A DNA stretch of 20,241 bases, from contig JBCBJZ010000057.1 of the NCBI GenBank assembly GCA_038522635.1, positions 1 to 20,241 on the forward strand, in the 5' to 3' direction. Positions 8,514-14,653 of the stretch are shown here, one piece after another (position 1 is the first letter of the stretch; every line of letters starts with the position of its first letter). The position numbers were made by a program, and so were the translations under genes. Source of the DNA: JBCBJZ01 sp038522635. Its GTDB lineage: Bacteria; Pseudomonadota; Alphaproteobacteria; Rhizobiales; Hyphomicrobiaceae. The notes under the pieces are model-generated. The model had not been told where the DNA came from, searched no databases, and saw only the letters and a list, made by a program, of their open reading frames with translations.

Positions 8514-8530
8514 GGCCGCTTTGAGCGGCC
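8514..8530 (-). other. hairpin directly upstream of the TIGR02302 ribosome-binding site
   Basis: GGCCGCT and AGCGGCC form a perfect 7-bp stem with a 3-nt loop, ending a few bases before the AAGGA Shine-Dalgarno sequence of the TIGR02302 gene. It would sit in the mRNA leader and could affect ribosome access. There is no T-run. Confidence 0.5.
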
Positions 8531-8542
8531 GATGACGATCGG

Positions 8543-8559
8543 CGCGGTTCGTAACCGCG
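8543..8559 (-). other. second leader hairpin upstream of the TIGR02302 gene
   Basis: CGCGGTT and AACCGCG form a perfect 7-bp stem around CGT, 13 bases upstream of the 8514-8530 hairpin. Both lie between the candidate -10 box at 8575-8580 and the ATG, giving a strongly folded leader of about 70 nt. Confidence 0.45.
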
Positions 8560-8574
8560 GTCGCGCTTGGGTTG

Positions 8575-8580
8575 AGTATA
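8575..8580 (-). promoter_or_regulatory. candidate -10 box for the TIGR02302 gene
   Basis: The minus strand reads TATACT here, one mismatch from TATAAT, about 78 bases before the ATG. The -35 is weak (TTTTCG at 18-bp spacing), so this is a candidate only. It is consistent with the 237-bp gap after lysA. Confidence 0.3.
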
Positions 8581-8621
8581 GGGTGAACGGGGTATGAGCG
8601 AAAAGGCTCAAACCGAGGCTG

Positions 8622-8647
8622 TACGCATAACCATTTGGTAATGCGTA
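8622..8647. promoter_or_regulatory. 26-bp near-perfect palindrome between lysA and TIGR02302
   Basis: The arms TACGCATAACCA and TGGTAATGCGTA sit around two central bases (TT); only one of 12 pairs mismatches. It lies about 40 bp upstream of the candidate -10 box, so it could be an operator for a dimeric repressor or activator. The right arm ATGCG can alternatively pair with CGCAT at 8649-8653, so two mutually exclusive RNA hairpins are possible if lysA transcripts read through. No T-run makes it a classical terminator. Confidence 0.5.
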
Positions 8648-8734
8648 GCGCATCGGCGGCTTCAAAAAGCGCTTCTATTACAGTCGCTTCACGCCAGGGG
8701 CGGGCTTCGCGTTCGTCAGCGTCGCGAGCCGGGC

Positions 8735-10006
8735 TTAGCGCTCCAGCCAGGGCGGGATTGCATCAAGGCCGATCAAGGCGTCGTAGCTCGGGCGCGGTCT
8801 TACAACGTGGAAGGCCGTGCCGTTGACCATGACCTCAGGGATCAGCGGCCGCGAATTATAGGTCGACGCCATCACCGCGCCGTAAGCGCCCGCGCTCATC
8901 AACGCCAGCAGATCATCCCGCTCAAACGGGGGAAGCGGGCGTCCTTGCGCGAGAAAATCGCCGGTCTCACAAACCGGGCCCACGATGTCCTGGATGATGT
9001 TGGTGCGCGCCCGGTGGCTCTCCTCCACCGGCCAGACGTCGTGGAAGGCCTCGTAAAGTGTCGGGCGCAGCAGGTCGTTCATCGCCGCGTCAACGATGGT
9101 GAAGGTCTTGTCCGCTCCAGGCTTGGTGTAGATTACGCGGGTGACGAGGATCCCGGCGTTGGCGGCGATCATGCGGCCAGGCTCAAGCACCAGCGATAGT
9201 CCCAGATCGCCGAGCGCTTCGTGCACCACATCGGCGTAGTCACGCGGCGGTGGTGGCACGTCGTTGTCACCGCGGTAGGGGACGCCCAGGCCGCCGCCCA
9301 GATCGAGGTGGGTCAGCGCGTGGCCTTCCTCGCGCAGCGCCAGCAAAAGGCTACGCATGCGCGCGAACGCATCGCGAAACGGTTGCAGCGTGGTGATTTG
9401 CGAGCCGATGTGCATGTGGATGCCGGACGCCTTCAGGCCGGGCAGGGCCGCGACGCGCTCAAACAGTGCGGGCGCATCATCGAACGGGATACCGAACTTG
9501 TTTTCAGCCTTGCCGGTCGAGATTTTTGCATGCGTTTGCGCATCGACGTCGGGGTTCACGCGTAACGCGACCGCGGCGATCTTTCCGGCGGCGAGCGCTG
9601 CAGCGTTCAGCGCCTCCAGTTCGGCCGCTGACTCCACGTTGAACGATAAGATGTCTTGCCCGAGCGCGTAGTCCATCTCGCTGCGGGTCTTGCCCACGCC
9701 TGCGAAAATGATGCGTTCGCCCGGCACGCCCGCGGCGACCGCGCGTCGCAATTCACCTTCGGATACGACGTCCATACCCATGCCGCGATCGGCCAGCGTC
9801 TTGATGACGGCCTGGTTGCTGTTCGCTTTGATGGCGTAGCAGATCAGCGGCGAGGTCTTGGTGAAGGCCTCGCGCAAAACGTCGAAATGGCGTGTGAGCG
9901 TCGCCGTCGCGTAGCAGTAGAAAGGGGTGCCGACGCGCTCGACGATGTCGCGCAGGTCGACGCTTTCGGCATGGAGCACGCCGTCGCGGTACGAAAAATG
10001 GTGCAT
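8735..10006 (-). CDS. lysA: diaminopimelate decarboxylase
   Basis: This 423-residue fold-type III PLP enzyme makes L-lysine from meso-diaminopimelate with release of CO2, the last step of lysine biosynthesis, in the cytoplasm. ICYAIKANSN carries the PLP lysine (Lys60). HMHIGSQI, DLGGGLGVPYRG (phosphate-binding Gly-rich loop), EPGRMIAANAG and the catalytic-Cys motif CETGDFLAQGR all occur in the expected order, and the C-terminal barrel includes AYGAVMASTYNSRP. The ATG at 10004-10006 begins 10 bases after the lptM-like stop and has no Shine-Dalgarno sequence (CTTTCTCCTC precedes it), so translation probably depends on coupling to the upstream lipoprotein gene. It belongs to the argH - lptM - lysA gene string. 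Confidence 0.97.
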   Translation of the reverse strand: MHHFSYRDGVLHAESVDLRDIVERVGTPFYCYATATLTRHFDVLREAFTKTSPLICYAIKANSNQAVIKTLADRGMGMDVVSEGELRRAVAAGVPGERIIFAGVGKTRSEMDYALGQDILSFNVESAAELEALNAAALAAGKIAAVALRVNPDVDAQTHAKISTGKAENKFGIPFDDAPALFERVAALPGLKASGIHMHIGSQITTLQPFRDAFARMRSLLLALREEGHALTHLDLGGGLGVPYRGDNDVPPPPRDYADVVHEALGDLGLSLVLEPGRMIAANAGILVTRVIYTKPGADKTFTIVDAAMNDLLRPTLYEAFHDVWPVEESHRARTNIIQDIVGPVCETGDFLAQGRPLPPFERDDLLALMSAGAYGAVMASTYNSRPLIPEVMVNGTAFHVVRPRPSYDALIGLDAIPPWLER

Positions 10007-10016
10007 GAGGAGAAAG

Positions 10017-10193
10017 CTAGCGGATCAGGCCGTCGAGCACAAAGCCGCGATGTTCCTTGGGCGCGTTAGGCGGTTTGCCGGCGTTTTCCACCTGTGCGCT
10101 CGGCGGCGGCTCCAACGAACCGCGCACGCCGCAGCCGGCGAGCAGGCCCGCCACCAGCATCAAACCGATCGCCATCGTTGCAGAACGCGTCAT
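10017..10193 (-). CDS. lptM: LptM-like small lipoprotein (YifL family)
   Basis: This 58-residue frame lies in the gap between argH and lysA. It starts MTRSATMAIGLMLVAGLLAG, so there is a type II signal peptide with lipobox LAGC and lipid-acceptor Cys21. The mature part begins CGVRGSLEPPP, resembling the CGxxGPLxxPP start of LptM/YifL. A GAGG Shine-Dalgarno sequence lies five bases before the ATG. The gene order argH - small lipoprotein - lysA is seen in many Proteobacteria. In E. coli, LptM binds the LptD/LptE translocon and aids LptD maturation; by analogy this protein would be anchored in the outer membrane. The product is Pro-rich and ends HRGFVLDGLIR. The family call rests on the lipobox, the first mature residues and synteny. 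Confidence 0.85.
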   Translation of the reverse strand: MTRSATMAIGLMLVAGLLAGCGVRGSLEPPPSAQVENAGKPPNAPKEHRGFVLDGLIR

Positions 10194-10256
10194 CACAGCC
10201 TCGCATCAGTTCGCGCGCCGTCGCCCTCGCCTACGGACGCGCGCACCAGCATCGAC

Positions 10257-11762
10257 CTAAGCCCGGCCCAGGTCCTTGGCCAGCTTTTTCAGCCAGGCTC
10301 GCGCCATTTTCCGCACATTCTGTGGCGCGGTTCCCCCATAGCTCGTTCGGCTGCGCACGGAGTTTTCCACGCTGAGCACATCGAAGACGCCGTCCGTGAT
10401 GCGCGGTTCAACGCCCTGCATGACGTCGAGCTGCAGCTCATGCAGGTCACAACCGGCCGCATCCGCAAGCGCGACCAGCCGCCCCGTGACGTGGTGAGCA
10501 TCACGGAACGGCATCTTCAGTTCGCGCACAAGCCAGTCCGCAAGGTCCGTCGCGGTTGAGAAACCTCGTCCAGCCGCCTTGGCCATCGCATCGCGGTTGG
10601 GCGTCATGTCGGCCACCACCCCGGCCATCGCTTCGATCGCCAGGGCTAGCGCGTCGATCGCGTCGAACGTGACCTCTTTATCTTCCTGCATGTCCTTGGA
10701 GTAAGTCAGCGGCAGGCCTTTCATCACGATCAGCAGGCTTTGGAACGCACCCGCGATCCGGCCAACCTTGGCGCGGATCAACTCGGCGGCATCCGGGTTG
10801 CGCTTTTGCGGCATGATGGAGGAGCCGGTGGTGAACGCGTCCGTTAGCGCGATAAAGCCGAACTGGGGCGTCATCCAAATCACGATCTCTTCGGCAAGCC
10901 GTGACAGGTGCATCGCGCACATCGATGCGGCGGCGAGCGTCTCAAGCGCAAAGTCACGGTCCGCGACCCCATCGAGCGAATTCGCGTTGGGGCGGTCGAA
11001 GCGGAGCGCGTGGGCGGTGGCCTTGCGATCGATCGGGAACGACGTGCCGGCCAATGCCGCGCAGCCTAGCGGGCATTCGTTGAGGCGGCGGCGTGCGTCG
11101 GCAAAACGGCCGCGGTCGCGCGCGATCATCTCCACGTAGGCGAGCATGTGGTGGCCGAAGGTGACCGGCTGGGCGGGCTGCAAGTGCGTGAAGCCCGGCA
11201 TGACCGCATCGTGGTAGGCATCGGCCTGTGTCGCGAGCGCGTGCTGAAGCCGCGCGAGGCCGCCGTCGAACGCGTCGATCGCATCGCGCACGTACATGCG
11301 AAAGTCGGTCGCGACCTGGTCGTTACGTGAGCGCGCTGTATGCAGGCGACCTGCGGCCGGCCCGATCTTTTCGGTCAGCCGCGCCTCGTTGTTCATATGG
11401 ATGTCTTCGAGCGATCGCGCAGGATTGAAGGTGCCGTGAGCCCACTCCTGCGCTATCTCTCGCAAGCCCTTGAGGATCGCGCGGGCGTCGCTCTTCGCGA
11501 TGATGCCGGTGTCGGCCAACATGGTGGCGTGCGCGATCGAGCCTTCGATGTCCTGCTGGGCCATGGCACGGTCGAAGTCGATGGAAACGTTGATGCGCTC
11601 CATCACCTGCGAGGGTGGAACAGCGAACCGGCCGCCCCACATGGGGTTAGCGGTCTCTGGCGTGCCGGCCGGCGTCTTGTTCGTCTGGGATTTGTTCGTC
11701 TGGGACTGGGCGGGCCTCGGCGCGGATGCAGGCGCGGCACCAGATGCGGTCTTACGGCTCAC
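10257..11762 (-). CDS. argH: argininosuccinate lyase
   Basis: ArgH cleaves argininosuccinate to arginine and fumarate, the last step of arginine biosynthesis. The motifs are complete: NPMWGGRF near the N-terminus, HTARSRNDQVATDFRMY, GFTHLQPAQPVTFGHH (active-site His) and the fumarase/lyase signature SSIMPQKRNP (residues 314-323 from this start). I chose GTG at 11760-11762 because GAGGA lies about ten bases upstream; the frame can also begin at TTG 11783 or ATG 11642. From the GTG it is 501 residues, about 40 longer than usual, because of a Ser/Thr/Ala/Pro-rich tail before NPMWGGRF that contains a tandem QTNKS duplication. The gene is divergent from tlpA and heads the argH - lptM - lysA string. 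Confidence 0.96.
   Translation of the reverse strand: MSRKTASGAAPASAPRPAQSQTNKSQTNKTPAGTPETANPMWGGRFAVPPSQVMERINVSIDFDRAMAQQDIEGSIAHATMLADTGIIAKSDARAILKGLREIAQEWAHGTFNPARSLEDIHMNNEARLTEKIGPAAGRLHTARSRNDQVATDFRMYVRDAIDAFDGGLARLQHALATQADAYHDAVMPGFTHLQPAQPVTFGHHMLAYVEMIARDRGRFADARRRLNECPLGCAALAGTSFPIDRKATAHALRFDRPNANSLDGVADRDFALETLAAASMCAMHLSRLAEEIVIWMTPQFGFIALTDAFTTGSSIMPQKRNPDAAELIRAKVGRIAGAFQSLLIVMKGLPLTYSKDMQEDKEVTFDAIDALALAIEAMAGVVADMTPNRDAMAKAAGRGFSTATDLADWLVRELKMPFRDAHHVTGRLVALADAAGCDLHELQLDVMQGVEPRITDGVFDVLSVENSVRSRTSYGGTAPQNVRKMARAWLKKLAKDLGRA
11677..11706 (-). repeat. 15-bp tandem duplication in the argH N-terminal extension
   Basis: TTGTTCGTCTGGGA(T/C) occurs twice in direct tandem (11677-11691 and 11692-11706), with one difference at the last base. 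It encodes the duplicated QTNKS segment upstream of the conserved ArgH start region. It looks like a recent slippage event. Confidence 0.8.
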
Positions 11763-11856
11763 GGGAGATCGTTCCTCGGTCAAGGGCAGGGCGCCAAACG
11801 GGCAAGATGTAACGCGGATGGCGGCGCTATAGGCGCGAAGCGCAGACAGCCACGAC

Positions 11857-11882
11857 GCATGACGGTGCTGAGAGCGTCATGC
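11857..11882. promoter_or_regulatory. inverted repeat upstream of tlpA
   Basis: GCATGACG (11857-11864) and CGTCATGC (11875-11882) are perfect 8-bp arms around a 10-nt centre, 21 bases before the tlpA ATG in the argH/tlpA divergent region. It could be an operator or a leader hairpin; no regulator can be named. Confidence 0.35.
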
Positions 11883-11903
11883 ACAACGATGATGGAGCAA
11901 CAC

Positions 11904-12623
11904 ATGCGCACCGTGCGGGTGTATTTGTGGGCGGCCGTGTTGTCCGCTTTGGGCGGGTTTGCTGCCGTATACGCGATGCTGAGCCTGGATGCCAATGGCG
12001 TTGGCCCAGGCCCATCGGCGGCCGATGCAGCGCCGTCGCAAACGGCTGTTGTCCAGCGGGCCGCGGCACCCAAGCAGTTTGCCGCACCGGCAACGCAGCA
12101 AGCCCAGCCTCAGCTGAAGGCTGAGCCCGTCGCCGGCGAAGCGTCGCCCAAGACGAAGCTCAACCGCGGCGACATGGTCACTTTCGTCTTCAAGCCCGAT
12201 CGCCCAGCGATGCCGGACCTGCGCTTCGTCGATCTCCAGGGCAAACCGCGCGCGCTGTCTGACTGGAAGGGCAAGGTGGTGCTGCTTAACCTGTGGGCGA
12301 CGTGGTGCGCGCCCTGTTTGCGCGAGATGCCGGCGCTCGATCGCTTGCAGAAGGCGTTGAAGTCGGATGGCTTTGAGGTCGTCGCGCTGTCGCTGGATCG
12401 AAAGGGTGCGCAGGTCGCCAAGCGCTATCTCGATCGCCTCAAGGTGACGGCCCTGCCCGTGCTGAACGATCCGAAGATGCGATCCTGGAACGCCCTCAAA
12501 GCTCATGCGCTCCCGGTGACCTTTCTGATTGACGCGCGAGGGCGTGAGATCGGCCGTCTGGTGGGGCCGGCGGAGTGGGATGGCGCGGATGCGAAGCGGC
12601 TCATCAAAGCGCATGTGAAGTGA
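11904..12623 (+). CDS. tlpA: membrane-anchored TlpA-type thiol:disulfide oxidoreductase
   Basis: This 239-residue protein has an N-terminal membrane anchor (about residues 6-27), an Ala/Pro/Gln-rich periplasmic linker (about 30-95) and a thioredoxin-fold domain of the TlpA/ResE-like redoxin type. WATWCAPC carries the redox pair Cys135/Cys138, and ALPVTF supplies the cis-Pro (Pro204). Family members reduce cysteines in periplasmic substrates such as cytochrome oxidase assembly factors. I chose the ATG at 11904 because GGAG sits six bases upstream; two in-frame ATGs at 11889 and 11892 lack this. The gene is divergent from argH, and its stop overlaps the next gene as GTGA, so it probably forms a two-gene operon with DUF309. 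The substrate is not known. Confidence 0.92.
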   Translation: MRTVRVYLWAAVLSALGGFAAVYAMLSLDANGVGPGPSAADAAPSQTAVVQRAAAPKQFAAPATQQAQPQLKAEPVAGEASPKTKLNRGDMVTFVFKPDRPAMPDLRFVDLQGKPRALSDWKGKVVLLNLWATWCAPCLREMPALDRLQKALKSDGFEVVALSLDRKGAQVAKRYLDRLKVTALPVLNDPKMRSWNALKAHALPVTFLIDARGREIGRLVGPAEWDGADAKRLIKAHVK

Positions 12624-13171
12624 CGGGCTCTGATCAGAGCTTGAGGCTGCCGGACCTGCCGACGCATGCGCATCGCCCGGGACAGGGCACAGCGCCTGAC
12701 ATGGCCCCGCTGCATGCGGCAAAAGCCCTGTTGCCTGACGCGGAAGCGATCGATTGGGCGGCGTTGAACCAACTTGTGCCGTTCGATTACGGCTTGCGCC
12801 TTTACGAGGCTCGCTACTTTTGGGAGGCGCACGAGGTGTGGGAACCGGTGTGGCTCGCCGCATCGCCCAACAGCGCGCCCCGCTGCTTTTTGGCCGGCGT
12901 GATCCAGCTCGCCAACGCGGCGTTGAAGCTCAGCCTCGTTCAACCCAAAGCCGCCCGCCGTCTGATCGCGCTCAGTTGCCAGCATGTCGATGAGGCACGC
13001 GCCCGCGGCGCTTGTGGACCCAGGTATGATGCGCAGACGTTGGAGGCCCTGGCGGCGGCCGCGCGGGGTTGGTCGACACTCATCGAGGCGCAGGAGCGGG
13101 CAAGCGACGGGCCTTTAGGAGAAGCTGCTGCGGTAGCGTTGGTCGACGCCCGCCCGCGCTTGCTGGTGTGA
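12620..13171 (+). CDS. DUF309 domain protein
   Basis: This is a 183-residue helical protein. Residues about 55-125 carry the DUF309 signature: YEARYFWEAHEVWEPVW (His71, Glu72) followed by FLAGVIQLANAALKL and a later helix pair. The GTG start at 12620 overlaps the tlpA stop by four bases (GTGA), implying coupling; an internal ATG at 12701 is the alternative. The first 45 residues are unlike the domain and probably disordered. The function of DUF309 is not established; the conserved His-Glu pair in a helical bundle suggests a binding or metal site, which is inference. Pairing with TlpA hints at redox or envelope work but proves nothing. Confidence 0.82.
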   Translation: MTGSDQSLRLPDLPTHAHRPGQGTAPDMAPLHAAKALLPDAEAIDWAALNQLVPFDYGLRLYEARYFWEAHEVWEPVWLAASPNSAPRCFLAGVIQLANAALKLSLVQPKAARRLIALSCQHVDEARARGACGPRYDAQTLEALAAAARGWSTLIEAQERASDGPLGEAAAVALVDARPRLLV

Positions 13172-13192
13172 GGGGGTATCGCGGGCGCCTGC

Positions 13193-13240
13193 GTTGTCAG
13201 GTTCCTGTTTGAAGTGACGGAGGCGCTCGCCTGACGCAAC
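13193..13240. other. stem structures just after the DUF309 gene (possible 3'-end structure)
   Basis: GTTGTCAGG (13193-13201) can pair with CCTGA-CG-CAAC (13230-13240), leaving a 2-nt bulge, and AGGCG/CGCCT (13221-13232) forms an inner stem. The structure lies 21 bases after the DUF309 stop. It lacks a T-run, so termination here is only a possibility. Confidence 0.3.
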
Positions 13241-13246
13241 ACTAAA

Positions 13247-13278
13247 GTCGGTTCGCTTCAGCTTGAAGCGGAACCGAC
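13247..13278. repeat. inverted repeat related to, and adjacent to, the 58-bp repeat
   Basis: GTCGGTTCGCTTCA (13247-13260) pairs with TGAAGCG-g-AACCGAC (13264-13278) through a 3-nt loop with one bulged G. It resembles the palindromic core of the 58-bp repeat that begins 12 bases later (shared CGCTTCAG, TGAAGCGGA and TCTAA elements), so the two look like a degenerate tandem pair. A more decayed counterpart precedes copy A at about 4150-4182. Confidence 0.65.
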
Positions 13279-13290
13279 ATCTAAACTTTT

Positions 13291-13348
13291 GTTTTGCCGT
13301 TCATCTTTCGCCTCAGGCGATTCCACCTGAAGCGGATGAACTCTAAGG
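13291..13348. repeat. 58-bp dispersed palindromic repeat, copy B
   Basis: It is 56/58 identical to 4183-4240 and in the same orientation. The left half CGCCTCAGG faces CCTGAAGCG; relative to copy A one substitution breaks a stem pair and the other creates a new G-C pair, so the fold is kept. It lies between the convergent DUF309 and boxA genes, 23 bases from the boxA stop, the same context as copy A. Confidence 0.85.
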
Positions 13349-13371
13349 CATCGCATTGCGCGCTTCGTGGC

Positions 13372-14580
13372 TTAATACGTCTCGACGTGGTAGCGGCCGC
13401 TTTCGCGCATGGCGGGCTTGAGAGTGTCCCAGTCGAGGCCGGCGCCGCGGCAGATGTCGGCGAGCGCTTCGTCGACGCCGGTCTCCATGCCCTTGAGCCC
13501 GCAGATGAAAACGTGCGTTTGCTCCTGATCGAGCACGCCGAGGAGGGCTTCACGATCGTTGCGCATGCGGTCCTGCACGTATTCCTTCGGTTGACCGGGC
13601 ACGCGTGAATAGGTGAGCTGCTTGTTCAGCAGGCTGTCGGGCACCTTTTGCAGCGGCCCGAAGTAGGGCAGTTCGCCCGGCGTGCGCGCACCGAAATAAA
13701 GAAGCAGCTTGCCCGTGGCGCCCGGCATCGCGCGCCGACGCCGCTCGGTGAAGGCGCGGAACGGCGCAGAACCGGTGCCCGTGCAAATCATGATGATGTT
13801 GGCAGCTGGATCATTCGGCATCAGGAACGTCGCGCCGAACGGTCCGGTCACGTTGACCTTGGCGCCGCGCTCCAGGTCGCACAGGTAGCCCGAGACCAGG
13901 CCGCCCGGCGTGCGCTTGACAGTAAGGGCGACGTTATTGGCGTTGGGTTTTTCGCCGTCGCGGGACGATGCGATCGAGTAGAGGCGCGGCGCCTGTTCGT
14001 TGCCGTCGGCGTCTGTGACCGCAGGCACAATCCCGATCGATTGGCCCTCGAGCACCGGGAAGACGGTATCGCCGAAGCTCAAGATGATGTGGTGGACGTC
14101 GCTTTCGCTGGCTTCGTCGGTGATGCGGTAGTTGCCTTGGACGGTGGCGACGGCCGGCTTGCCGCGGGTGTAGAGGTTGACCGTGGGCTTGGCGGCCGAT
14201 GCGGGTGCGAAGGTGCGCCCGCCCACGCCCGCATGCGCTTCGGCAAGCAGGGCTGCGATGTCGTCTTCCGTCGCGTCGAAGGCGGCCGCGGCGGCGGCAT
14301 CCTCAAGTTCTGCCTGTTCGGGAAGCTCAAACCACTCGTATTGTTCTTCAAGGGTGTAGGGCGTTTGGACCACGCGCCAGTTGTCGATCGAGCCGGTCGG
14401 GCAAGGCGCAATGCAGTCCATGCAGAAGTTGCACTTGTCGGCGTCCACCACGACGTTGTCGTCGTTGTGCGTGATGGCATCGATCGGGCACATCTCTTCG
14501 CACGTGTAGCAGCGGATGCAGATTTCCGGGTCGATCAGGTGCTGCTTCTTCAGACCCGCTGCGGGCGTGGCGCCGTCCAT
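13372..14580 (-). CDS. boxA: benzoyl-CoA 2,3-epoxidase reductase component BoxA
   Basis: BoxA passes electrons from NADPH to the BoxB oxygenase. The 402-residue protein starts with a two-[4Fe-4S] ferredoxin domain: Cys21, 24, 27 and 31 (CIRCYTCEEMCP) and Cys50, 53, 56 and 60 (CNFCMDCIAPCP). A flavodoxin-reductase-like module follows with RLYSIASS (FAD binding), GLVSGYLCDL and GPFGATFLMP, then MICTGTGSAPFRAFTERRR (NADP binding), ending in GRYHVETY as in oxidoreductases of this type. The ATG is preceded by GAGGAA at about eight bases. It is the last gene of the box operon, 73 bp after boxB across a GC-rich hairpin. Together with BoxB and BoxC the identification is strong. Confidence 0.94.
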   Translation of the reverse strand: MDGATPAAGLKKQHLIDPEICIRCYTCEEMCPIDAITHNDDNVVVDADKCNFCMDCIAPCPTGSIDNWRVVQTPYTLEEQYEWFELPEQAELEDAAAAAAFDATEDDIAALLAEAHAGVGGRTFAPASAAKPTVNLYTRGKPAVATVQGNYRITDEASESDVHHIILSFGDTVFPVLEGQSIGIVPAVTDADGNEQAPRLYSIASSRDGEKPNANNVALTVKRTPGGLVSGYLCDLERGAKVNVTGPFGATFLMPNDPAANIIMICTGTGSAPFRAFTERRRRAMPGATGKLLLYFGARTPGELPYFGPLQKVPDSLLNKQLTYSRVPGQPKEYVQDRMRNDREALLGVLDQEQTHVFICGLKGMETGVDEALADICRGAGLDWDTLKPAMRESGRYHVETY

Positions 14581-14611
14581 GGGATGTTCCTCAAGCGATG
14601 CGAAGGCTGAT

Positions 14612-14641
14612 GCCGCGCCGACGCTTTCCAGCCGGCGCGGC
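14612..14641 (-). other. GC-only hairpin between boxB and boxA
   Basis: GCCGCGCCG (14612-14620) and CGGCGCGGC (14633-14641) form a perfect 9-bp stem with a 12-nt loop, filling the gap between the boxB stop and the boxA ribosome-binding site. There is no downstream T-run, so it is more likely an mRNA processing or stability element than a terminator. Confidence 0.6.
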
Positions 14642-14653
14642 GTGCTCGTACGA

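Noticed and set aside
13648..14610. A 320-codon plus-strand frame opposite boxA
   Set aside because: It is antisense to the iron-sulphur and flavin motifs of BoxA and its translation is a Val/Arg/Gly shadow without domain features.
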